A stretch of 64,000 nucleotides of DNA, from positions 186,001 through 250,000 of the forward strand of contig NZ_JYIW01000025.1 in the NCBI RefSeq assembly GCF_000956525.1, given 5' to 3'. This DNA comes from Microbacterium oxydans (lineage in GTDB: Bacteria > Actinomycetota > Actinomycetes > Actinomycetales > Microbacteriaceae). Shown one piece after another: positions 44,848 through 51,838 of this stretch (within the stretch, counting starts at the first letter, position 1; each line of letters starts with the position of its first letter). The notes below the pieces were generated by a model that saw only the letters and a list, made by a program, of their open reading frames with translations, was not told the origin of the DNA and searched no databases. The position numbers were made by a program, and so were the translations under genes.

Positions 44848-45813
44848 GTGGCGACAACACGCATCAAGGAAGAACTGCAAGCGAGCGGCAGAGTCGGTCC
44901 GGCCGCGTTCAAGATGATGACCGACGTGTTCGAGTCGCTCATCACAAAATTCTCCGCGCTCCGGGCGCGGGAAACGGCCGAAGACCTCCGGAACGGCTTC
45001 TTCCTCGACAAGGGCACAGGATACGTTCTCGCGATAGGGGCCGCTGCAGACGACGATGCGGCCGCCCGAATCACCTACAGGTGGGGGACACGGTGGCTGG
45101 TGGACAAGTCCCGCCACCTGCCGTTCGGGGCCCTGCGGAATCGCCTGGAGAAGCGGCTCGAACGATCCGCCCTGTTCGCCCCGTCCCGAGTGGCACACCA
45201 CTGGTTTCTCGCCGACGGCGACGACGAGAGCTACCTGTTCACTACCTCTCAACTGGTAGCCATCGCCGATGCAGCCGACATTGAGCTGCATCCCTGGGGG
45301 AACGGCAATCTCCGGATCGGGAAAGCGGGTGAACTCGAGCAGCTTATTCAGAGCCTGCTTGAGTGTGCCGGTCGGCTCCACGCCGCCGAGATCACGGTCA
45401 TCTGCGGGAATCGATTCCCGCTCATGCTGCAGCTGGGGGACGCGTCCGAATCGATGGTCGATGCGAACTCTGACACGCTGACGAACAGCGCTGCGGACTC
45501 GGACTCCGCCTTCGTCACCGCCGAGATGATCCGCATCGACCGCCTCGCCGACGACATCTTCCCTCAGCTGACAGACGAAGAGGTGTCGATATTCCGGTAC
45601 TGGGGCGATGTTCCGCGTCTGATCGATGAGCTCAACCGTTCCCGGTCTGGGGTGTACAAGGCGATGGACGCGGCGCGTCGGCATCTGGTGGAACTGGCGG
45701 GCGGCGGTGAAGAAGGGCGACAGGTTATGTTGGCGGTGATGAAGCCAATTCTGGACAGATCGGCTTCTGTCCCGTCTACCCAGGACGAAAGGGAGGATAC
45801 GCGTGCCATCTGA
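44848..45813 (+). CDS. Protein of unknown function upstream of HTH/ImmA module
   Basis: 321 residues, soluble. No family recognised. An N-terminal helical part (RVGPAAFKMMTDVFESLI) is followed by a mixed alpha/beta region, and the tail FRYWGDVPRLIDELNRSRSG then VYKAMDAARRHLVEL is strongly helical and might be a DNA-binding or dimerisation part. GTG start with GGAGGGGG upstream. Its 3' end carries the shared dyad promoter of the HTH gene and overlaps that gene by 11 bases, so it belongs to the ubiquitin-like locus by position. Confidence 0.75.
   Translation: MATTRIKEELQASGRVGPAAFKMMTDVFESLITKFSALRARETAEDLRNGFFLDKGTGYVLAIGAAADDDAAARITYRWGTRWLVDKSRHLPFGALRNRLEKRLERSALFAPSRVAHHWFLADGDDESYLFTTSQLVAIADAADIELHPWGNGNLRIGKAGELEQLIQSLLECAGRLHAAEITVICGNRFPLMLQLGDASESMVDANSDTLTNSAADSDSAFVTAEMIRIDRLADDIFPQLTDEEVSIFRYWGDVPRLIDELNRSRSGVYKAMDAARRHLVELAGGGEEGRQVMLAVMKPILDRSASVPSTQDEREDTRAI
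45752..45780 (+). promoter_or_regulatory. Dyad operator/promoter of HTH-ImmA unit
   Basis: TGGACAGATCGG, three other bases, then CTGTCCCGTCTA. The arms GGACA and TGTCC form a dyad. TGGACA works as a -35 and TCTACC, 17 bases on, as a -10, so a bound protein would block transcription. It lies inside the end of the preceding gene, 23 bases before the HTH start, and is repeated before the Ub operon. Confidence 0.7.
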
Positions 45814-46672
45814 CGCATCCGAGCGCTGGTTCGAACTCGCCGCTCAGTTCGCAATCCCGCAGCTTCCCGTCGTCTCGCCGACCAGCGAGGTTGCACGGGG
45901 ACAATTGTGGCAAGCGAGTTGGGCGGACGCCGCAGCCATTGTGCTCGTAGACCAAGTCGACGATGACGGAGCCCTCGCGCACGTGTTGCCGGTCAGCGTC
46001 GAAGCGGGTGTCGCGGATGCGACGACCGTCGTCGTGGATGCCGACCACAGCGATCTCCACACCCCGCTGAGCATATGGCCGACAGCCGGGACATGGATCT
46101 CATACGCCGCACTGGATGGTCTGCTGGAGACGTTGATGCCCGCGGTACTGAACACTGTCAGTTCATGGCGCGGGCAGATCTCCCACACCGAGGCACCTTC
46201 TCCTGGTTCTGGAGCAGCACTAGCCATCGATGAGCTTTTCGATGCGGTCGCCACGTTGAAGCGGGCGCCGCGGTTGGAAGCTCCTCAGACCATCGCCGCG
46301 GGGCCAAAGCTCGACATCGACCTGGGACTCGTCGTCGAGACACTGGGGGTGACGCAATCCCGTGCCATGAATATCTTGAAGGGGCGTGAGCCGCTGACTG
46401 AGGATGAGGCCCAGTCCCTGGGCGCAGCTGCTGACATCACCGCGGATGCGATCCTCGGCGCGCTCGATCCTTTGCCGAAGGATCTCGCCCGCGAGCTCCA
46501 GGAACCACGGTGGCGCGATAGCGTTCGGCGGTGCGCTCTTGACGGAGACGAAGATCATGGACGGACTCGACTCGGCTACACGATCTACCAGCTTGCGGCG
46601 CGTGAGCGGGGAACTGGGCGGGAGATCTGGCGGCAGCGCCTCGAAGCGTATGTCGCGACCGAGGAGCATTGA
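45803..46672 (+). CDS. HTH-domain regulator paired with ImmA/IrrE protease
   Basis: 289 residues. The first 130 have no recognised domain; residues of about 170-230 contain LDIDLGLVVETLGVTQSRAM with NILKGREPLTEDEAQSLGAA, an XRE-like helix-turn-helix. GTG start with GGGAGGA at good spacing. Its stop overlaps the start of the metallopeptidase gene (TGATG), so the two are coupled. HTH/ImmA pairs such as ImmR/ImmA or CapH/CapP work as repressor and protease that cuts it; this gene is the candidate repressor acting on the two dyad sites. Confidence 0.75.
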   Translation: MPSDASERWFELAAQFAIPQLPVVSPTSEVARGQLWQASWADAAAIVLVDQVDDDGALAHVLPVSVEAGVADATTVVVDADHSDLHTPLSIWPTAGTWISYAALDGLLETLMPAVLNTVSSWRGQISHTEAPSPGSGAALAIDELFDAVATLKRAPRLEAPQTIAAGPKLDIDLGLVVETLGVTQSRAMNILKGREPLTEDEAQSLGAAADITADAILGALDPLPKDLARELQEPRWRDSVRRCALDGDEDHGRTRLGYTIYQLAARERGTGREIWRQRLEAYVATEEH

Positions 46673-47706
46673 TGCCTCGCTACCTCGACGGAACACACGA
46701 GCAGGTCGAAGCTATGCGCGCGGCGTGGGAAGCTGCCGGCGGGCCCCTGGAAACCCTCACCCTGGATGCGTTCGACGCGCTCGGCAGCCATCCCGACCTG
46801 ACCATCCAGCGCGTCCCAGAGTTCGTGCCGAAGGACTCACAGGTCGACTGCTCGGTTGCCGGTGGGTACCGAGACACGCCGCCGACTCTCATCGTGACCG
46901 AGTCGATGTCGAGGCGACGCCAGCAGTTCACTCTGCTGCACGAACTAGGACATCACCTCCAGCAGACGAACCTTGAGCTGGGGCGCCGCGTGATGCGACA
47001 CACGGACCCGACCGGGTTCGAGGATGCCTGCTGCGACGCATTCGCCGCGAGCGTTCTCCTACCGGACGATATGGTCGATGACGCGAGCCGACCGTTCGGT
47101 GGTCCGACCGCGCAGACCGCGGTCGACCTCTTCGACCTCTCCAACGCCTCACGCGCCGCTATCAGCGTCCGTCTCACGCAACGCCTCAGAGGCTCCGGCG
47201 TCATCGCGGTTGTGAACGAATCCGGCATCGTCACGTTCGCTGCTGCGCGAGGATCGATGTTCCCGCCCGCTCGGGGTAGCAATCAGAGCGAGAACCCGCT
47301 CATCCGCGCCGCCTTCGACGGTGCCGAGTCTGCGCGAGTGTGGTCTCGAGACGATGCCCGAATCTGGTACCTCGACGGCCACTCGTCGAACGAGCTCTAC
47401 GGTCAGGCAGCGTGGGCTGGTGACCGCCTGTTCGTGGTGATGGTCGAGGAGTCAGCGCCGTGGAGAAGTTTCTCGCCGCCTCGTGACTTCACCGTCGCGC
47501 GGACGAGGAGCAAGTGGGCGGACTGCGATACCTGCGGGACGAACTTCGAGATTCGGATCCACTGCTTCACGTGCAGCAAGCCGAAGTGTCCATCGGGACA
47601 TTGCGCCTGCACGAAACCAACCGAGATCACATGCGACACGTGCTTTCTCGTCAAGCACGTCAGTCAGTTCTTCGGCGACTCCGCCACCTGCGTGGAGTGC
47701 TCCTAG
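46672..47706 (+). CDS. ImmA/IrrE-family metallopeptidase with C-terminal zinc ribbons
   Basis: 344 residues, COG2856 type. Zinc motif HELGH at residues 90-94 with a third-ligand candidate in FEDACCDAFAASVLLPDD. Residues of about 270-344 are rich in Cys (CDTCGTNFEIRIHCFTC, then CPSGHC, CDTC, CVEC), enough for two or three zinc ribbons, an extension rarely seen in this family. It probably cleaves the HTH protein encoded just before it when triggered, freeing the Ub operon. Start is the ATG at 46672 that overlaps the HTH stop. Confidence 0.88.
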   Translation: MPRYLDGTHEQVEAMRAAWEAAGGPLETLTLDAFDALGSHPDLTIQRVPEFVPKDSQVDCSVAGGYRDTPPTLIVTESMSRRRQQFTLLHELGHHLQQTNLELGRRVMRHTDPTGFEDACCDAFAASVLLPDDMVDDASRPFGGPTAQTAVDLFDLSNASRAAISVRLTQRLRGSGVIAVVNESGIVTFAAARGSMFPPARGSNQSENPLIRAAFDGAESARVWSRDDARIWYLDGHSSNELYGQAAWAGDRLFVVMVEESAPWRSFSPPRDFTVARTRSKWADCDTCGTNFEIRIHCFTCSKPKCPSGHCACTKPTEITCDTCFLVKHVSQFFGDSATCVECS

Positions 47707-47715
47707 CCGCGTCCG

Positions 47716-47745
47716 TGGACAGATCGGGAGTTGTCCCGTTTATGT
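47716..47745 (+). promoter_or_regulatory. Dyad operator/promoter of ubiquitin-like operon
   Basis: TGGACAGATCGG, three other bases, then TTGTCCCGTTTATG. Same sequence as at 45752 in 22 of 27 positions, again with TGGACA as -35 and TTATGT/TTTATG as -10. It lies about 50 bases before the Ub-like gene's ATG. Confidence 0.75.
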
Positions 47746-47793
47746 CTCTTGCGTGGGGATCGTCCCCACCACAGCAAGAGATTGGAGGCCATC

Positions 47794-48429
47794 ATGGCCC
47801 CGACTGACCCCGTCCGCATCTTCATCGATGGTAAGCCCATCGACGCTCCCAAGCGTCGCCTCACTGGCGCTCAGCTTCGCAAGCTCACCGCGCCGCCTGC
47901 CGAGAATATCTGGCTCGACCTTCCTGACGCGCCTGATCAGCTCGTCGCCGATCAGGAGACCGTCGCCCTTACACCCGGAATGCGGTTCTTCACCGACCAG
48001 GTCCGCACGATCTTCATCGACAAGGTCCCGTACCAGGTACGGTCCGCCACTCTCACCGAGGACCAGCTTCGTGCGGTGACGACTCCTCCGATCCCGGAAA
48101 CGCACGGCGTCTGGAAGGACATCCCCGACGAGGTTGACGACCCCATCAGCGACGGTGAGATCGTCCCCATCGCCGACGGTGACAGGTTCGTCACCCGCGT
48201 CATCACGATCCGCGTCACGGTCAACCGCCAGGCGGTGACGCTCGACGGCCGTCGCCACACGGGTCAGCAGATCAAGGACGCAGCCATCGCCCAGGGCGTC
48301 GCCATCGGCCCGGACTTCCTCCTCTCCCGCAAGAACGGGCAGAAGTTCCGGCCCGTCGGCGATGATGAGCAGATTCGCGTCAAGCGCGACGACGAGTTCC
48401 GCGCCGTCGACGGGGATGACAACTCATGA
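47794..48429 (+). CDS. Tandem ubiquitin-like (multiubiquitin) protein
   Basis: 211 residues made of three beta-grasp Ub-like repeats of about 65-70 residues: first from VRIFIDGKPIDAPKRRLTGA, second from TIFIDKVPYQVRSATLTEDQ, third from TIRVTVNRQAVTLDGRRHTG. Belongs to the multi-ubiquitin family described in bacterial Ub-like operons. It ends in RAVDGDDNS, with no terminal Gly-Gly, so a conjugation-ready end would need cutting by the JAB domain encoded downstream, or another chemistry. ATG 47794 with TTGGAGG upstream; its stop overlaps the E2-like start (ATGA). Confidence 0.88.
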   Translation: MAPTDPVRIFIDGKPIDAPKRRLTGAQLRKLTAPPAENIWLDLPDAPDQLVADQETVALTPGMRFFTDQVRTIFIDKVPYQVRSATLTEDQLRAVTTPPIPETHGVWKDIPDEVDDPISDGEIVPIADGDRFVTRVITIRVTVNRQAVTLDGRRHTGQQIKDAAIAQGVAIGPDFLLSRKNGQKFRPVGDDEQIRVKRDDEFRAVDGDDNS

Positions 48430-48818
48430 GCATCACTGACGCGATCCTGAACGCCATCGACGAGCTTCGTCATTCGTTCCCTGACACCACCGTCACGTAC
48501 GTGTCGGACGGCCAGGGCGGAGCGTGGGTCACCATCGAAGAGGTGCCGCTCGGGCCGGCCTTCACGCAGGAGACCACGTGGATGTCCTTCCAGATCACCT
48601 ACCCGTATCCGGAAGCGGACGTGTATCCGCACTTCGTGCGGCCGGATATCGTGCGCGTGGATGGGGCTGTCCCCGGCGAGGGCTTCGCACTCACATCGTT
48701 CGGCCCCAGCAACGTGCCCGCGATGCAGCTTTCTCGCCGAAGCAACCGTCTCAACCCTGCGGTCGATACCGCGGCGACGAAGGCACTGAAGGTGCTGCTA
48801 TGGCTGGAGCAGCGATGA
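48426..48818 (+). CDS. E2/UBC-fold protein (Prok-E2_E type) lacking cysteine
   Basis: 130 residues. Matches the small bacterial E2-like family by FQITYPYPEADVYPHFVRPD, VPAMQLSRRSNRL and the helical end TKALKVLLWLEQR. E2 enzymes carry the Ub-like protein on a cysteine thioester, but every codon of this gene was read and none encodes Cys. It may therefore be a non-catalytic scaffold, use another residue, or belong to a branch with a different mechanism. Overlaps both neighbours by four bases, so the three Ub genes are tightly coupled. Confidence 0.85.
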   Translation: MSITDAILNAIDELRHSFPDTTVTYVSDGQGGAWVTIEEVPLGPAFTQETTWMSFQITYPYPEADVYPHFVRPDIVRVDGAVPGEGFALTSFGPSNVPAMQLSRRSNRLNPAVDTAATKALKVLLWLEQR

Positions 48819-50257
48819 GCGGCGTATGGTCGGTCACCATCACCGGGGAGCAATGGGACGCGCTGTACTCCCACCTGTTCCCCGGTGACGGGGATGAGCA
48901 CGGCGCCGTGCTCCGGTGCGGCATCGCTCGCACCGCTCGCGGCACCCGCCTTCTCGTGCGGGACGTTGTTCCAGCCGTGGACGGCATCGACTACATCGCC
49001 GGCGACCGCGGATACCGCAAGCTAACGGCGGAGTTCGTCGCCGACAACATCGACGTGTGCGCCGACACGGGCCTTGCCTACCTGGCTGTCCACAACCACG
49101 GGGGCAGCCGCACGGTCGAGTTCTCCGGAACCGACATGGCCTCGCACGACCGCGGGTATCCGGCGCTGCTCGACATCAATGGGGGAGTGCCCGTCGGGGC
49201 GCTAGTCTTCGCAACCGACGCCGTTGCCGGAGACATCTGGTCCGGCGGGGGAGAGCGAGCATCCATCACGCATCTGCGAGTGGTGGGCCGCTCGCGAATC
49301 GAGCTTACGCCGGTTCCCACGGCGGCAGCCGTCTCCGATCCCCGATTCGACCGCCAGACGCGCATCTTCGGCGACCGGGGCCAGCAAATCCTCGCCGAGT
49401 CGAAGGCGGCCATCGTCGGTCTCGGTGGTGCGGGCTCCGTGCTCTCGGAGTACGCCGCGCGCCTCGGGGTGGGGGAGCTCGTCCTCATCGACCCGGATCG
49501 GATCGACCCGACAAACCTGCCACGCGTCGTCGGAGCTCGTCGCCGGGACGCGCTCACGTGGCTGCGGCACCCATCCCGGCCTGCATTCCTGCGGGCCCTC
49601 GGCGACCGGTTCGCGGCATTCAAAGTCGACATCGCGGCCCGTGTGGCACGGCAGGCCTCAGCGACGATCCGAATCACCAGCGTGCGGAGATCGGTGATGG
49701 AGCCTGAGGTGGCAGCCTTGCTCGCCGACTGCGACCACATCTTCCTCGCAGCCGACTCCGCGCTCGCACGACGGCTGGTCAACTCCGTCTCGCACCAGTA
49801 CCTGATCCCGAACACTCAGATCGGGGCGAAGGTGAGCGTGAAGGATGGCGAGATCACAGACATCTTCTCAGTGTCACGAATGAGCAGCCCCGGCAGCGGT
49901 TGCCTACAGTGCAACGGGCTCATCCCCGCGTGGAAGATCACCGCAGAAGCCACCAGCCCCGAGCAGCGCAAGCGTCAGCAGTACATCGATGACGACGATG
50001 TGCACGCCCCGAGCGTCATCACGCTCAACGCGGTCGCCGCGTCCCGTGCTATCGACGATTGGTTGATGTCTGTGGGCGGTCTCGTGGAGCGAGACGCCTC
50101 CACAGATCACTGGGTCAGCTACCACCCGCTCACCGACGAGGTCGTCGAGATCGAACCGGTCAAGGATGACGGCTGTCTTCAGTGCGGACCGAACCGCTTC
50201 GCCCTCGGCGATGGCAAGGAGCTGCCGGTCGCACCGGCGTCCGGCAGCGGCGGGTAG
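48815..50257 (+). CDS. JAB deubiquitinase-E1 (ThiF) fusion protein
   Basis: 480 residues. N-terminal JAB/Mov34 peptidase (residues about 10-150) with VHNHGG and FSGTDMASHD, the zinc-ligand set His-x-His and Asp (one residue longer spacing than the usual JAMM). Then a ThiF/E1 adenylation domain from KAAIVGLGGAGSVLSEYAAR, LIDPDRIDPTNL, and two zinc-type pairs GCLQCNG and GCLQCGPN. It should both trim and activate the Ub-like protein. Start ATG 48815 overlaps the E2-like stop; an in-frame ATG at 48800 exists but lacks the coupling. Confidence 0.9.
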   Translation: MSGVWSVTITGEQWDALYSHLFPGDGDEHGAVLRCGIARTARGTRLLVRDVVPAVDGIDYIAGDRGYRKLTAEFVADNIDVCADTGLAYLAVHNHGGSRTVEFSGTDMASHDRGYPALLDINGGVPVGALVFATDAVAGDIWSGGGERASITHLRVVGRSRIELTPVPTAAAVSDPRFDRQTRIFGDRGQQILAESKAAIVGLGGAGSVLSEYAARLGVGELVLIDPDRIDPTNLPRVVGARRRDALTWLRHPSRPAFLRALGDRFAAFKVDIAARVARQASATIRITSVRRSVMEPEVAALLADCDHIFLAADSALARRLVNSVSHQYLIPNTQIGAKVSVKDGEITDIFSVSRMSSPGSGCLQCNGLIPAWKITAEATSPEQRKRQQYIDDDDVHAPSVITLNAVAASRAIDDWLMSVGGLVERDASTDHWVSYHPLTDEVVEIEPVKDDGCLQCGPNRFALGDGKELPVAPASGSGG

Positions 50258-50269
50258 GTATGGAATGGG

Positions 50270-50962
50270 TCAGAGCCCGTGGCTCAGACGCACGACCGCG
50301 TGCTCGCCCGGCCGCACGCGGCCGGGCGAGCGGGGCGCCCCCTCCGGTGCTGCCGCCCACACGACTCGAGCGGACGCGCGCTGGACGACGGCGCGGCCGA
50401 GGAAGGGGTGAAGCATCGACGCGTGCCGCGCCCCGGGAGTCCTCCGCGCGGGACTCGTGAGGTCGCCTTCGAGGTCTGCCACGATGACGTCTGAAAGCGG
50501 GATCGCCGCCAGGTCCTCTGGTTTGAGTAGTTCTTCCGCCCAGAGGGAGCCGTGAAGACCCTCTCGCTGGATCGCGGATGGTCCGACGAAGGTCACAACC
50601 GGCTGGGTGGCACTTCTTCGCGGTGGAGTCCATCGACGAACGATGAGCCACATGTGGGGCGCGACAGGATGCAGCCCAACGGTCAGGACCAGCGGGTGGC
50701 CGAGTGCGAGTCCGAGATCCGTGTTGAAGCTGACGAGGTGAATGCCGGCCGTGCGCAGCTGGTCCGACGACGTAAGCACCCAGCGCTTCACAGTCTCGGC
50801 TCGCAAGTGGTCGGTGGTGAAGTGCAAGAGCGTGATGACTTCGGCCCCGGCTCCAGTAGCCAGAGCGACGAGATCCACCGTGGCGGGAAAGCCACGCGCT
50901 GCGTTGAAAACGACGATCCTGGTGTCGCCTCCGGAGAGTGATGTGGCGAAAACATTAGACAT
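50270..50962 (-). CDS. Hypothetical protein converging on the Ub operon
   Basis: About 230 residues, no family recognised. The central part (ATVDLVALATGAGAEVITLL then HLRAETVKRWVLTSSDQLRT) looks like an alpha/beta fold; the end is rich in Arg/Pro and basic. ATG at 50962 has no good ribosome site, a GTG at 50983 has GGGA eight bases before it. It ends 12 bases from the E1 gene, on the other strand, and starts next to an AT-rich inverted repeat. It may be an accessory part of either the Ub system or the transposon. Confidence 0.65.
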   Translation of the reverse strand: MSNVFATSLSGGDTRIVVFNAARGFPATVDLVALATGAGAEVITLLHFTTDHLRAETVKRWVLTSSDQLRTAGIHLVSFNTDLGLALGHPLVLTVGLHPVAPHMWLIVRRWTPPRRSATQPVVTFVGPSAIQREGLHGSLWAEELLKPEDLAAIPLSDVIVADLEGDLTSPARRTPGARHASMLHPFLGRAVVQRASARVVWAAAPEGAPRSPGRVRPGEHAVVRLSHGL

Positions 50963-50984
50963 TATGACCAATACAATAGCCACA
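50942..50984. repeat. Inverted repeat TGTGGC...GCCACA in AT-rich stretch
   Basis: TGTGGC at 50942-50947 pairs with GCCACA at 50979-50984 around 31 AT-rich bases, in a stretch (about 50948-51008) clearly richer in A/T than its surroundings. It covers the start of the minus-strand gene and is 85 bases from tnsA. Could be an operator or part of a transposon end. Confidence 0.35.
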
Positions 50985-51067
50985 ATTTTCCCATCTCAAC
51001 AGCACCTTGTGCGCTACTGGGGGAGGGGGTAAACCTGGTCGGACAGACCTCAATCCGGGCGGCGACC

Positions 51068-51838
51068 ATGGCAACCAAGGCGAAGAGTAACGGCATCGTG
51101 TTGCTGCCGTCGGAGGTTCGCGCGGACGCCCTGGTGGTCCGTCAGCCCATCAACGGCAAGCGGCGGTTCACGGCGCGGGATGCCCTCACGACCGTTGACC
51201 TCGTACACGGGGCTCCATGGAGCCCACCACCTCGGAGTAGGCATCAGCGCGGCCGCTCTGGTCTCTACTTCTTCGCCAGCACTCGCCGCCATGTTGGATA
51301 CGCGTCTCTGCAAGAGGAATCTTTGCTCCTCGCGCTCGACCATTCCCAGTCAGTTGCTGCCGTGCTGGCCCAACCGTTCAAGCTTTTCTTCCGCCGCGGA
51401 GAGGAGAAGAAAGACCACGTGCCGGACTTCTTCGCTGTCCACCACGATGGAGCGCAGAACATCTGGGAAGTGAGGCCCCTCGAACTCATCGACGCAGATC
51501 TGGCACGCGAAGCGACGCTAACCCGCGAGTTCTGCAGAGACGTCGGATTCGGGTACATCGCGTTCGACGGCATGCGCACCGTCACCAAGAAGACGCTCCT
51601 CTTTCTTCACGCGTACTCAGACCCTCGTCGTTATGCCCCGCCTCCCAAAATACGAGACACACTCCTCGAACAGTTCGCGTCGCCGTCATCGATGCGCGCA
51701 GCGGTCGAATTGCTGCGTGAGCCTCCTTGGGTGACTCGGATGTGGGTGTACCACCTCATGTGGACGCGACAGCTCGATTTTGACCACTCCCGGGCGCTCT
51801 CCGATTCGCGTCCGATGCACACGGTCGGGGGCGCATGA
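51068..51838 (+). CDS. tnsA: TnsA-like transposon endonuclease
   Basis: 256 residues, restriction-endonuclease fold that cuts the 5' side of Tn7-type ends. EESLLLALD gives the first acidic residue, HVPDFFAVHHDG the Asp, and NIWEVRPLELID the last motif, where Arg stands at the usual Lys position of Glu-x-Lys, as I recall also for other actinobacterial TnsA proteins. Start ATG 51068; ribosome site weak. Overlaps tnsB by four bases. Confidence 0.85.
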   Translation: MATKAKSNGIVLLPSEVRADALVVRQPINGKRRFTARDALTTVDLVHGAPWSPPPRSRHQRGRSGLYFFASTRRHVGYASLQEESLLLALDHSQSVAAVLAQPFKLFFRRGEEKKDHVPDFFAVHHDGAQNIWEVRPLELIDADLAREATLTREFCRDVGFGYIAFDGMRTVTKKTLLFLHAYSDPRRYAPPPKIRDTLLEQFASPSSMRAAVELLREPPWVTRMWVYHLMWTRQLDFDHSRALSDSRPMHTVGGA

